Positions 1 to 21,100 of a stretch of 35,923 nucleotides of DNA are shown here, one piece after another. Under the pieces are notes generated by a model that saw nothing but the letters and a program-made list of their open reading frames with translations, did not search any database and had not been told where the DNA came from. Both the position numbers and the translations under genes were made by a program. Within the stretch, counting starts at the first letter, position 1. Each line of letters begins with the position of its first letter. The stretch covers positions 27,253 to 63,175 of the forward strand of contig NW_014577239.1 in the NCBI RefSeq assembly GCF_000485595.1, read 5' to 3'. Source of the DNA: Priapulus caudatus. Its lineage: Eukaryota > Priapulida > Priapulimorpha > Priapulimorphida > Priapulidae.

Positions 1-1723
1 AATTGTTTTTTATCACGTGTTCTGCTCACGCTACCATCAGCCAATGGACAACAAGCACATGCATAATTTCTGATTATTGAACCAGAGTGAACACAATGCG
101 CGAAATCACAATGTATTTTTTTTCAGCACAACGGCGCTGCGTTTTGCTGTTTTGTGTCGTGCCACGTGTGTGGAGACATAGCTTTAGTAGTATCCTAGAT
201 ATATGCTCTGGGCGCGAACGCAGTGGCGGGAGGGCGCACTTGATTCAGTTGCCAGTGAGTTTATCAGAAGAATACCCGCCTACAGTACACGTCAGTTGAG
301 CGCTGTCGCTCTGCGGCACTTGTTATAACAAGTGAACACTGTTCTTGACATAGAAACAAGGATGGCAGTTGTTGGATGTGTATTCGTGCTGTGAAAGCGT
401 GAAATCCAGCGAGCGTCGAGCGAATTTTGCGATCACGCTTTCCTACCTGCTATATATATTAGTGTAAACGTGCAACAGTGGAGCCATGAGAGCAATGGCG
501 GCTGCAGCATATATGGTTGCACGTAGGATTTGGCCGGAATTTACAGGAAACTGTCGGCAATAATAGGTGAAAGAGAGTATAGAAACATTAAGAATTTGGT
601 AGTAAATAGATTTCGTATTTAGTTAGCATTATATTTTATTGAAACGCTTCAAGTGCCTGTGTCACTAGTAGTAGTACTAGTAGTAGTTACGTAGTAGCAG
701 CTCCGAGCTCGTGAATAAGCTCTAGACTAATAACTCACAACTAGACAATCCTATCCGTGCCCAAGTCTGCTTGTTCAGAGCTGTTGTGAACTAGGTTGGG
801 GTGGGCGAGGTAACTATTTTCTCAAGAAGGGCATTCCATTTAGATGCACTGCAGGCAGTATGCGGAAAGAGAAAGTTTATGATGATAGGGTATCCTGCTA
901 AGATCAAACTAATCTGATTATGCCCATGATGCCTGCCTGCTAACCCAACTAGGCTGTGTGACTAACGTCAATATACACAGCCTGACATCCATCCATTGGA
1001 AAATCTTGTATCCCTACAAAAACTACCGAACAATTACGTATATCTCAAATAAAATGATCATCTAAGCATTTCTGCCTTGTTTAGTATTAAGTATAACCTT
1101 CACCTTATAGTATTCCAGCATTGTTATTAAAACTAATACCTCAGTTCGCTGTGCACAGTGTAAATTTCAAGAGCCGAACCTAAATTTCACTTTCACCGCC
1201 AACCGCCATGTTTCCACTGCGCATGCTTTTCGCTCGGAACGCGGAAAACCAGAAACGACATAACATACCATAGCGTTGCAACTCGCGTTGGCGCGAGCAT
1301 AAATAAGCATCATATATACTCGTATATATATATAAATATTAAAACATTGAAAACCAGGAAACATCAATCTACAACAACTTAATAATTATCATTGCGAAGA
1401 TATGGACTTGCCTTGTGTTTAGGCCTACGCACTGTGAAAATCAGGTCCATTGCCGATTTTAGTCGCACTGAACATGGCGGACATGGTGGCTGTCTGGTTG
1501 TTTTGATCCAATTTATCTTAGAAAATACAGCATAACTCGATAAATCAGTAGCGCACAGTAGTGCCCAGTTACTGCGAGCAAGCCAGAGGTTTATAGATTC
1601 ATTTGAGCTATTACATGTGACGCTAGCTGTGTCGATGTTTGGATACCGAGCCAACTACACGTTTTTATGGGCAAGAATTTGAAACGGTCCCCTAACCCTA
1701 GCAAAGACCGTTTCTTGGAGCTA
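1..1723. other. Upstream non-coding region
   Basis: I see no convincing coding exon on either strand. There are short TAG-type repeats near 663-700 and an AT stretch near 1320-1340. Two short ATG-GCG-G starts (about 492 and 1475, +) resemble the ATGGCGG start context of many animal genes, but each reading frame closes within a few codons or lacks an in-phase donor to the GPR107 exon at 7332. The missing first GPR107 exon could lie here or further upstream. Confidence 0.4.
220..335 (+). repeat. Interspersed repeat, copy 1
   Basis: This block, with the core CGCTGTCGCTCTGCGGCACT, is repeated in the same orientation at about 4640-4765. Both copies contain TTGCCAGTGAGTTTA followed by the CTGTCGCTCTGCGGCACTT core. 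It is an interspersed repeat of unknown class. No terminal repeats were seen. Confidence 0.55.

Positions 1724-1763
<40 letters not shown>
1724..1763 (+). repeat. (CCTG)10 microsatellite
   Basis: Ten uninterrupted CCTG units, read directly. It lies about 65 bp before the TTTTTAGCTC-headed element. Confidence 0.95.
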
Positions 1764-1764
<1 letters not shown>

Positions 1765-1829
1765 GGCGATGCTCGCCTGCCGACGACTGATATACCTGCG
1801 ACTGTCTCTCTACGCTCTTGATTAATTAT

Positions 1830-3690
1830 TTTTTTAGCTCATCTGACATAGTCAGATGCAGAGAGTCTGCATGAGCGTGAGCGTGAGCATCGCATGAGCG
1901 TGCGTCCCTCCGGCCGTGCGTGCGTCCCTCCGGCCGTGCGTGCGTGCGTTCGTCAACGGCACAAATCTAAACGGCTCGACGTAGGGTCACGATATTTGGG
2001 ACGTGGGGGGGGGGGGTAATCCGAAAACGAGTTGGGATGTCGAAGCCGGGGGTCAAAGGTCAAGAGGTGTAAAAGAAGGGAGAACATTCCCTCTTTAACT
2101 TAAGGTATAGGGAGGAAATGCAGAATTGCGGCACAAATATAAACGGCTCGACCTAGGCTCGTGATAGTCGGTGTATAGCATCATGGTAGGAAAAGCCATC
2201 ACTGTGCCGAAATTGGAGGTCACAGGTCAAAGATCAATGGGGCACAGGGCAGATTTTCGACATTTTCTGAGGACATGGTCTGACGGAGCGATTGAAAAAC
2301 TTTTTTGTTTCAGCAGTGACTTAGCATTTTTATGGCTTTATTGAAAGGACCATGAAATGTACTTTCTGCTGACATGCGATGAGTAAGTGTCGGATAACCT
2401 TTTGACCCTCAAGAGGAGGGTTAAACATGGATTTGTTTACTGTTAGAAAGAATTTGACTGCCGGGGTTGCTAGTAGAATCTATACATGCCTGGATGTATG
2501 AGGCTACAATGTGACAGTGAAATTTCAAAAGCTAAATTTGGTTGAAGAAAGTTTATGCTCCTTAAATCGTTATAATTTCTATGGACATTCTGTACTGTCA
2601 GTAGGTTACATAGTAACCTTATCCTGACTAGGTCTATGTCCCCCCAGGGTCTCCGGGAACCGTACACCTGGGAACGGTCCGGTAATAAGCCGAACGTCCA
2701 GCTGGTAATATCTAAATAGCTGCGCGGACCGTACCGTCGCCACTTCAAAACCGTACCCTGACTTTCAGCCGATGGTACGTAAAATCACTAGCGCATTGTC
2801 GGCAAGAAACGCAGGCCGCGCTGTTAGCTCCGTTTCTTGTTTTCCGGTCGTCCCGGGTCGTTCCTTCGGGCGAGAATATTCGCTACCTTGACATGTTACG
2901 TTTCAACCCGAGTCGACACCTTTTCTACAAGTGTCCAAGCGAGTCTATACGTTCCAAGCCATTAAGATAAATCATACAAATTGTCCTGTTCGACACACAA
3001 CACTTGGAGTCAGTCTTTCAAAAATCTCGTGCGAAATCTCGTAAATATTGCGAAACGGAAAACGCATTATCCGTCATAGCGGGCAATATTTGCAAAGGAT
3101 TGCGCGGCATCAGTGTATACAGGTTGAAATTTCTTCTTGTTTCCAGTTTCATTACTCCAATCCAACCATTTTAATATAAGGAATAATCCCATAAAGATAA
3201 AGATAAAGATAGAAATTTTGCGGACATCAGTAGTGGGCGGAACAGGGACAGTCAGGGTACGGTAGGGATAAGAGCGAGGTACGGTCCGGCATATCACATG
3301 GTTACCAGGGTAACGTTCCGGTAACCCGACTGAGTACCCAGGTACGTTCCGGCAGTACCCTGGGGGACATAGACCCTATCAGCGTAACTTTATGACACTG
3401 CCAGTGCCACTGCCAGTGCATGTGGTGGTGTAGTTACGCGTGTAGTTTTTGCCTGCGTTAATTAGTTTACAGGTGGCAGCTCTCTATTTCAGCCTGTAGG
3501 CTTGGCGTAGTAAATAGATGAGTGGCTTTACCTATCTATGTCTTGCAAATCAGTTGTTGCTATACGTTCGATGGGAGCTTTTATCTTTAATCTTAAGACA
3601 CTCAAACGTACGCGCCCATCTCGTGGCAACTTTCCATAACGATCCCAACGAAACATTTCTTCGAGAAAGTTCCTGAATATACCATCCAGT
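1830..3690 (+). mobile_element. TTTTTAGCTC-headed element, copy 1 (family B)
   Basis: It starts with TTTTTAGCTCATCTGACATA and a palindrome (CATCTGACATAGTCAGATG), followed by CGTGCGTCC-type repeats, a G run near 2004-2016 and a unique body. The same body recurs, collinear and in the same orientation, at about 12841-13890. Shared landmarks are AAACGGCTCGAC, a GAACATTCCCTCTTTAACTT block, CATGGTCTGACGGAGCG, and a CACTGCCAGTGCATGTGG stretch near the end. No protein is encoded, so it is a non-autonomous element. Copy 1 is split by an unrelated insertion at 2631-3376. Boundaries are approximate because no target duplication was resolved. Confidence 0.7.
2631..3376. mobile_element. 746-bp TIR element nested in family B
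   Basis: The left end GGTCTATGTCCCCCCAGGGT matches the inverted right end GGGTCTATGTCCCCCAGGGT almost perfectly, and similarity continues into CCGG-AAC-GTAC further in. The dinucleotide TA flanks both ends (2629-2630 and 3377-3378), as expected of TA-targeting (Tc1/mariner-like) elements. The sequence is absent from the related copy near 13590, which supports it as an insertion. No transposase is visible, so it is non-autonomous. Confidence 0.8.
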
Positions 3691-3843
3691 GTTCGAAATA
3701 AGGGCTATCCGTTTGTCTGTACTTGTCCATTTCCATGGCAGGACAAGTAGATCTGTCGGTAGCTTGTCCGCCGGACAAGCAGCTTTTTAGAGCAATTTTT
3801 CATAATTTCTACCATCGCTGACCGCCTGCTGGAACATCGAGTT

Positions 3844-3905
3844 AACATATAGTATAAACATGGGGCTGTCGGAGTGCCCCCAGAATGAACATATAGTATA
3901 AACAT
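3844..3905 (+). repeat. 18-bp direct repeat around a small hairpin
   Basis: AACATATAGTATAAACAT occurs at 3844-3861 and again at 3888-3905. The 26 bases between contain GGGGC...GCCCC, able to form a small stem. It could be a local duplication or the scar of a small insertion. Confidence 0.8.
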
Positions 3906-4069
3906 TTATGTGAAGTTATATGCAATAACGTTACGCTTGCTTAGCTCCACGTAAACGGTCCTGTGCTATGGCTTAGGAAAACCATCAGACAATCGTACTG
4001 ATAGACAATCAGACCTCCTGTATAGACAAACAGTCGCACGCCTCTGTCCGGCAGCGCTACGCCTCGAGA

Positions 4070-4163
4070 AAGAGAGAAATTCGAGAGAGATGGGATGAGA
4101 TGCGAGAGCGAGGGGAGAGATTGAGAGAGAGAGAGCGCGCACGGCTAGAGAGAGAGAAGAGAG

Positions 4164-4200
<37 letters not shown>

Positions 4201-4208
4201 AGCGAGAG

Positions 4209-4243
<35 letters not shown>

Positions 4244-4280
4244 GAGAGATCGAGGAGGAGGCGCGCGCGCAAAGAGTGAC

Positions 4281-4320
<40 letters not shown>

Positions 4321-4334
4321 AGATGCGCCGAGAA

Positions 4335-4399
<65 letters not shown>

Positions 4400-4700
4400 G
4401 GGATAGAAGCAAAGACACAGAAGAGAGAGACAACGAGGAGAGTGAGTTTCGAGTGAGTGAGAGAGAGAGGGAGAGAGAGAGCGTGAAGGGAAGAGAGAGC
4501 AAGAGAGAGAGAGAGAGAGAGAGTGTGTGATCCGAGCGGATGAGAGAAGAGGCGACGGGAGAGGAGAGAGATGGATCGAAGGCGAGAGAGAGAGACAGCG
4601 CGAAGGGAAGAGAGGAGCAAGAGCGAGCGAAAGAGAAAGAATGAGAGAGACAACGAGGGAGAGCGAACGCGGCGATGGGAGGGTGCTCTTGATTCGTTTG
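4070..4700 (+). repeat. GA-rich purine tract
   Basis: About 630 bp dominated by GAGAGA on the + strand, interrupted by GC-rich bits such as GCGCGCGC near 4261-4270. The long serine/leucine open frames on the minus strand are low-complexity artefacts of the CT repeats and are not proteins. Such homopurine tracts can form triplex (H-DNA) structures. Confidence 0.93.
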
Positions 4701-4765
4701 CCAGTGAGTTTAGCATCAGAACACCTGTCGTCAGGTGAGCACTGTCGCTCTGCGGCACTTATTTT
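4640..4765 (+). repeat. Interspersed repeat, copy 2
   Basis: Second copy of the block at 220-335, with the same orientation and the same CTGTCGCTCTGCGGCACTT core. It abuts the end of the GA tract. Confidence 0.55.
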
Positions 4766-6540
4766 AAATACATCACTATGGCAAAAATTGTGAATTTATA
4801 CAAAAAAAATGCTTTTTTTTTATTTCTCAGAAACAGCAGAGTTAGGACCTAAACTTTTAACCATAAGTTGTTCATAATATGAACTAAAAAAGAGTCAAAT
4901 GCTTTAATTTCGGAAATAAGTTGAAAAGATGTACGAAAATTTGTAGTGATTTTCAAAACGCAATAATTTCGTAAACAAAGAGCCATAACTTATAAAATAT
5001 AATATTTAAAAAAATTCCAGGGGGCGTTTTTTTCCTTTGCTATATTAGCATTGAAACGTAACAAACAATTTTAGAATCGGAGTTGTGAGTTTCGAGAAAT
5101 AGCGTTTGAAAAATTGGCAACTTCAGCATTTCTAACAATGGAGATATTAGCACTTTACTATATTTCCCATCATCCCATGATTGAACGCCTGTGTTAAGAA
5201 TTGACTAATGCGGGGATTTGGAACTGTTTGGGAGGCTACATACATAATTTCTACATATATATATATAAAGCTGCCCATGGCCGGGTACGATCTATCAAAT
5301 AAAGTGGGTATTGAAATTTCGACCGAAGATCAGCTCCCAACCCTAACAGGCTAACAGTATCCTTAAATTGACTACGTCACGAATTTTCTATGGTAAAATT
5401 TGTAAAAAGAATTTTACCATTTTTTTACATTAAAAGTAAGAACTAATGGGACTAAACGCATCGTCAAATTCTTACCTGATAAGATTGTTTCTCAACTAGT
5501 TAAAAATCCAAAAAACCTGGACGATTTGATATTAATGTTCCCAACATTAATTGCTTGCTATGGGCTATACATGTATGAGTCACGAGTGTATGTTCACATC
5601 GAACAATATAGTAAAACAGGAAGTATAATGCAGGAATTTAACCATAAAAAGTGAACAGAATAACTTATATTTTGTGAAAAAGTGGAAATATTTTTTTTAT
5701 TTTTACTATTTACGGTGACGTAATCACTTTAAGGTCAAGATAATTTGCAGCGATAATGGCCAGCTGTAACATTTCAACGTTAATCACTGACTGGCCCCAA
5801 CGACAATGCAGGCGATAACGACTGTGTTAGGTCAAAGTTCGTCTCCTTTCTCGTTACACAGTGCTAGAAATTTTGTTTAGATTTTTAAGTTTGTAAACTG
5901 CGACTGTTGAATCTTATGTCAATATGTGGGCTTGACATTGATTTAGATCTCCTGTGCTAAGAATAGCCAAATGTTTTCTTTTAGCTGGGTAATCTTACAC
6001 AATGAATACCCCAGATATTGTTAAAATAATATCCCTGTACTCATTAACTGTTGCCAAAATCAGGTACTGCAGTCTTCAAACAGTGAAATACCAAGGCAGC
6101 CTAGATTCATTACGAAATCACTGCCAATGAAACATCTACATCTGTTATTGGGTATTTATGTGGCATCGTGCGACTATGTCATTGGAACTATTAATTTTAA
6201 GTTAGAAACTATTTGAAATATTTTTGTTGTTTTAAAGGTTGTCGCCAGATTTGGGCACGTGGATGTTCAACAGCTCATTAGACATAATAGTTTTTAATGT
6301 TCTAAAATGTTAAACATTACGGTCGTTGTCGCTGCTGTGGGTCTTGACCTTTAGATGTCAGTTTCATGTTGGTTGCAGCAAGGCGTCGTAATCAACATGA
6401 ACCTACAACATAGAACATATAGTGCTACATGATGGAATAGTAGTGGTTCATCATCCATTATTTATCAGCAATACTATATCAAGTCTGGGATGGAACAATT
6501 CTACCCATACGTGTAGCTCTTTGCTCTGCAATAAGCGTGT
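4766..6540. other. AT-rich non-coding stretch
   Basis: No exon with splice signals and no open frame of interest were seen. It contains a short AT run near 5253-5268 and otherwise unique AT-rich DNA. Confidence 0.5.
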
Positions 6541-6544
6541 TTAC

Positions 6545-6675
6545 GCATGTGTGTGTGTGTTTGTGTGCGTGCGGACGTGTGCATGTATGTGCATGTGTAT
6601 GTGTGTATGAGAGAAAGAGAGAGAGAGAGCAGGTGAGAGAGAGAAAGAAAGAGCACGAGAGCAAGATAGAGAGAA
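6545..6675 (+). repeat. GT-rich then GA-rich simple repeat
   Basis: A TG/GT-rich block (6545-6608) is followed directly by a GAGAGA-type block (about 6609-6675). The open frames on both strands here are low-complexity artefacts. Confidence 0.85.
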
Positions 6676-7331
6676 ATAATTCATTATAATACAGAATGAT
6701 GTGCAAATTGCTTGTAACTTATGCATTCACTTCAGTGCAGCAGCTGTGACAATTATTGAAGTAGAATCGGCGACTCAATAACCCAATAGGCAGAATTGAC
6801 TGTATCACTATCAAGAAACTTGCAAGGATGTGGAAGGAATTCCCTAATGCTGATTAAGAAAGAGGGAATAATCTAAATATACAACGTTGATTAACTAACA
6901 TATAACATTATGGAAAATTATTACAAAACAAGGTCATGATAATAGAATAGCACTCAGAAGCATATATAATATACATAATATTTACCCAAAACACGTGGAT
7001 GCTCACATGCATGTACGCACACACGCATACGATAGATATGATATATTTTGTGGAGCCCAATGGAATTTCCCAATGCAAGCTGCAATTTATTTTTCTTCTT
7101 TCATTCTTCCCATTTATTATTCTTTTATTCTTCCAGATATTACTATTAGGTTTGTTATTGGCTAGGGTTGTAGGTATCCTGGCACTATGTAACTATATTC
7201 AGTTTTCAGCTCGCATTGCAATCACATAATGATAGAATGCAATAACATTCACCATTACAAGTGTAGTTTTTATATTGTGATGATATGTAATTTATGTGTT
7301 ATTAATGGTAAACTTCTTATTGCAATTTTAG

Positions 7332-16968
<9,637 letters not shown>

Positions 16969-18025
16969 CCATCTAGTCCAGTAACCAGTTGGTGGAAAGC
17001 TGTACCAATAATTACTCACTGTAGTGTGTAATGGCTCTATAACATTGGAGAAATGCAAATCATACTATTAATGTATGGGTGTGAAGCAAGAGGTAGTAAG
17101 AGTTGGTTTGACCACGTATAAAACTGTGTCCCAACATTCCTCCTTTTGTAGTTGCAGCATGTGACAGAGTACAAATGGTGAACAAGTTTTAAGTTATGCT
17201 AATATTTGTATAGCAGAGTAAGTATGCATACACAAACATCTGTGCAGCAGAAGGGTCTAATCGCCATGCCCATTACTATCCTTGGGCATAGGTGTGTGAC
17301 ATTTATTCAGAAAGAGCCATGCAGAGGGAGGAAACTAATGCATCCACGAGTCGTGTGTGTGTAATGAGTGTCGTCCATACAAGGGCAGAGACTGGATGCT
17401 TGTGTGACATCTGTATAATATGTGCAAGGGCCTGCATGGCATCACCTGAGCAGAGGCAGCACGTGGAAGTTGGCAGAATATTAGATCTACTGTAAATGTG
17501 CATTTACACTTTTCCATTCTAATTCTTAATTTTTCCGAGTAAGGTAATTGTGGTGTACCCTACTTTTTTTAAGAAACAAGTTCTAGTAGATACATTGTTT
17601 CAAGACTATGGTAGATACAAAAGGACTATAATGGAATTGTTACCTTGTAACAGCTAAGTGTAACAGTGATATGTCAATGGTAAATTATTGTGATTGTTGT
17701 GCTTCACCAAAATTATTGTATTTAAGCAATGTAGAATAAATTATATTAACTAATAAGACTATAAGAATGATATGATACTAAACAATAACATGATGATGAA
17801 AACATTATTTTAAACAAATAACTGTACATACTCTGGTGAATTAAAAATAAACATAAATTATGTACACAGTGAGCAATATATGTACAACTTCACACATTGA
17901 TTTTCCTTATTTTTAACAAATATTGGTAGCAGGTTTTTACCTATATCAAATCCTACGATACATAAAATGAATCCACCAAAAAAACTGTTACAGTTGCAGT
18001 TGATGACTGACCACAAATGGACAAA
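16969..18025. other. Convergent 3' region between GPR107 and PIGK
   Basis: The two genes end tail to tail about 1.06 kb apart. On the + strand AATAAA occurs at 17735-17740 and 17846-17851, the likely GPR107 polyadenylation signals, implying a 3' UTR of roughly 0.8-0.9 kb. No clear AATAAA was seen on the minus strand for PIGK. No additional coding exon was seen. Confidence 0.45.
17735..17740 (+). promoter_or_regulatory. Candidate GPR107 polyadenylation signal
   Basis: AATAAA about 770 bases after the GPR107 stop codon. It is the first good hexamer on this strand. A second lies at 17846-17851. Confidence 0.4.
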
Positions 18026-18152
18026 TTACTTAGTAGTCGTATAAGGCACAGGAAATAGGTTTGTGAAAGCATATCCATGTAGAGAGTTTGGTGTAGTGTC
18101 TGTGTCTTCCTCCTGGACCGTAGCTCCTGTAGACGTGTCACAGCTGTCAGTG
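18026..18152 (-). CDS. PIGK: PIGK last exon, hydrophilic tail
   Basis: After a TTCTAG acceptor the exon completes a split AGC codon and reads [16 protein letters not shown]..., ending FPVPYTTTK and TAA. The phase fits the preceding exon exactly. Family members from vertebrates and yeast end in a membrane helix, but this tail has none. Either this lineage has a tail-less soluble form, or an alternative 3' exon exists that I did not find. Confidence 0.6.
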
Positions 18153-21100
18153 CTAGAACAACGAAATAGCAATATTACAATTTTACCAGTTAGTGCACGC
18201 AATGCATTACATTCAAAATATTACAGTGCATGTTGGACTGCAAGAAATGTCACTACTTTTCATAAAATAACAGCAAATACCTGCACTGATACGTGGCTCC
18301 CTCATGTGGCAGGTCTGTAAGCTCCACATTACGCACACTGCCAAAGAAGTCTGTAACTAGAACATTCTTGACATCTCTTGTGAATAGATCAGTTCTTTCA
18401 CTCACTGTTGATATGCACTGTTGTTTGGAACACACCTTGAACTGCAAACGAAGTACATTTTGAAGAAAGAATTAACATTCCTAATTTCATTAGCTAATAG
18501 CTATGATGGTTATATTGTAATTACATGTCATTACTATCATACACACATCTATAGGTAATTATAATATGTAAAAACAACAACTTTCTGCTTACAAATTGCC
18601 CCAGGGTCTTGTTGCTACCAGGTTGAACCTTTTCCAGAAACTCGAGAGCATAGTAGGTGTAGCGGTCGATAATGTACACGCCAATGGCTGGGTCGACATG
18701 GTGCTGTAACGTACACACAAAACAATGACAAATCAAACGGGCAATGTCCATCCCACATGACCATCACCCACGTCATGACATAAATAGGTAAACAAAAATC
18801 ATGTGAATGCCTGCTCACAACACCAAATTTATATACAAATTCCAGTGCAGTTCTGTAGTTATTAAAATGTTTTTCCCCAATTTTTTTACTAAAACAGCCA
18901 TTTACACTCAAAAGCTTGGAATATTCAGGAATTGACTACAGACTGAACGTGAGACTGATGACATACTGAAAGTGAGTCTTCTCCAACCAAACTGCTAGCA
19001 ACACCTATGATATTAGGCGAATAGAACTTCTGGTACATGGAAGCAGCTTGACATGTGTCAATGATGAACAGCATCTCGTGGTACCTGAAGCCAAATACAA
19101 AATGACGCTATAGCACGATGCGTATCAGATATTCATTTGATTAACAAAACCAAAAACAGGTTCAATCATCCCATGGGTGCTAGGACAGAATTAATAGTCT
19201 ACGACACCTGCAGGGGTCGAAATAAGCGATGGTTTGATGGTCCGGGGCCATCAACTAATCAGGAGGACCATCAGATTTTCAAAGTCAATGGTCTGACGGA
19301 CCATTGAATATTTTGGTCCCATTTTACGGTAATTTTCTTTGAAGTTTCGATGTTCCAATATACTATTAAAGTGAATAAACAATTACTGTATCGTTTGATA
19401 CATTCATTGTACAGCGAACGAGTTTGGCACTCGCCCGCTCGCCAATGTCGAGTGAAAATAATATCGGGCGAGTAAAAGCTAAAGCTGACTCGCCCATGTT
19501 GGCGAGTAAAAATAATTGATATTAGGCGAATAGAACTTCTGGTACATGGAAGCAGCTTGACATGTGTCAATGATGAACAGCATCTCGTGGTACCTGAAGC
19601 CAAATACAAAATGAAAGTGTCAATGACACTGTAGCTCACCACAAAAAAAGGACACAAATGAGTGAGTAAGAAGAAGTCAGTTTTAATTGAGCAACCATCG
19701 ACGTACATTATAGAAACAATTGCCATCTGTATATCGCAATAATAATTTATAAACCAAAATGAATCACAATTTGTGACCGTAGATGGCACTATACCCGCTT
19801 TGTAGCGATGGCGCTTGAAATAAATAGGTTATGCTGCGTTCCGACATGTTTTGTAAATCTTTACTCTAATATAGATGTTTTATCGGCAGAGTGGATAGGA
19901 GAGGAAATACCAATTTTGCATTAAAGATATTGTCAATGAAATCTTGTAAAACGAACCAGACGAGTGTGACACCACAGACTGTTTGTGTTTATATAATATG
20001 CTATATAATTGCCAAACCCTACCTAATTTGCATAATTTTTTTTTAAATATCAAAACCCATAGCCCTTATTCATTCACATACCAAAAATTAGCAAAATCCG
20101 TTGAACCTGAACTGACTAATGGCAATTCCCATTTTTGCCAAAAAATTGCCGTGGCTCGAAAGTACGTCTACTGGCGTGCTTTAAAATAGGACGTTCCATA
20201 TGGGAGCATAGCAGTAACAACTACACCCAATTTCAAACATGTGGGTCAAACGGTTCCTGAGTTATCGTTGACCAAACCAAATGTTGACGGACGGACGTAC
20301 GACGGACGACGACCCATGGCAATAGCTTAACTTGACGCTATAGCAAGATGCGTATCAGATATTCATTTTAGTAACAAAACCAAAAACAGGTTCAATCATC
20401 CCATGGGTGCTAGGACAGAATTAATAGTCTACGACACCTGCAGGGGTCGAAATAAGCAATGGTTTGATGGTCCGGGGCCCCCAAATAATCAGGAGGACCA
20501 TCAGATTTTTAAAGTCAATGGTCCGATAGACCATTAAATATTTTGGTCCCATTTTACGGTAATTTTCTTTGAAGTTTCCGCGTTCAAATATATACTATTA
20601 AAGTGAATAAACAATTACTGTATCGTTTGATACATTAATTGTACAGCGAACGAGTTTGGCACTCGCTCGCTCGCCAGTGAAAATAATATCGGGCGAGTAA
20701 AAGCTAAAGCTGACTCGCCCATGTTGGCGATTAAAAATAATTGTCTAAAACTTTAATCAAATGTTGGTTCCTTAACAGTTCTAGCGATTGTGGCGGGGGG
20801 GGGCCGGATTGTTTAAAAGTCGCGTGGGGCATGTTCATTATAGGGGGTGGGCACCACTGGGATCAGAGGACGACAGCAAAATTCTTTCCTGGAATTGAGG
20901 AAAAAGCTGCAATCGGGAACACAATTGAAACACAATGAGCATGCTGGCACGCAAAAATAAACGTTGTGTGAATTTCATTACAATTTTCTATGTATATATT
21001 GTAATATCAGGAGTGTATAATATCAATATATATCTATCTATCTATTTATATAATATAGATCTCTATATTATACATTCCTGGTAATATGATATATGCACTG

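Larger units (their letters stand above)
19517..20743. repeat. Tandem duplication, unit 2, with insertion
   Basis: Second copy of the 509-bp unit. It matches unit 1 up to 19614, is interrupted by the element at 19615-20332 plus a 3-bp target repeat, then continues CGCTATAGCA-GATGCGTATCAG to about 20743, after which the intact hAT-like element carries on. Confidence 0.9.

Noticed and set aside
1167-1654. Two minus-strand open frames and an ATGGCGGAC start on the + strand
   Set aside because: The frames show no known domain. The + strand ATG frame stops after ten codons, and its possible donor is in the wrong phase for GPR107.
3966-4758. Long Ser/Leu-rich open frames on the minus strand
   Set aside because: They are translations of the GA/CT simple repeat in several frames, with no conserved composition or gene signals.
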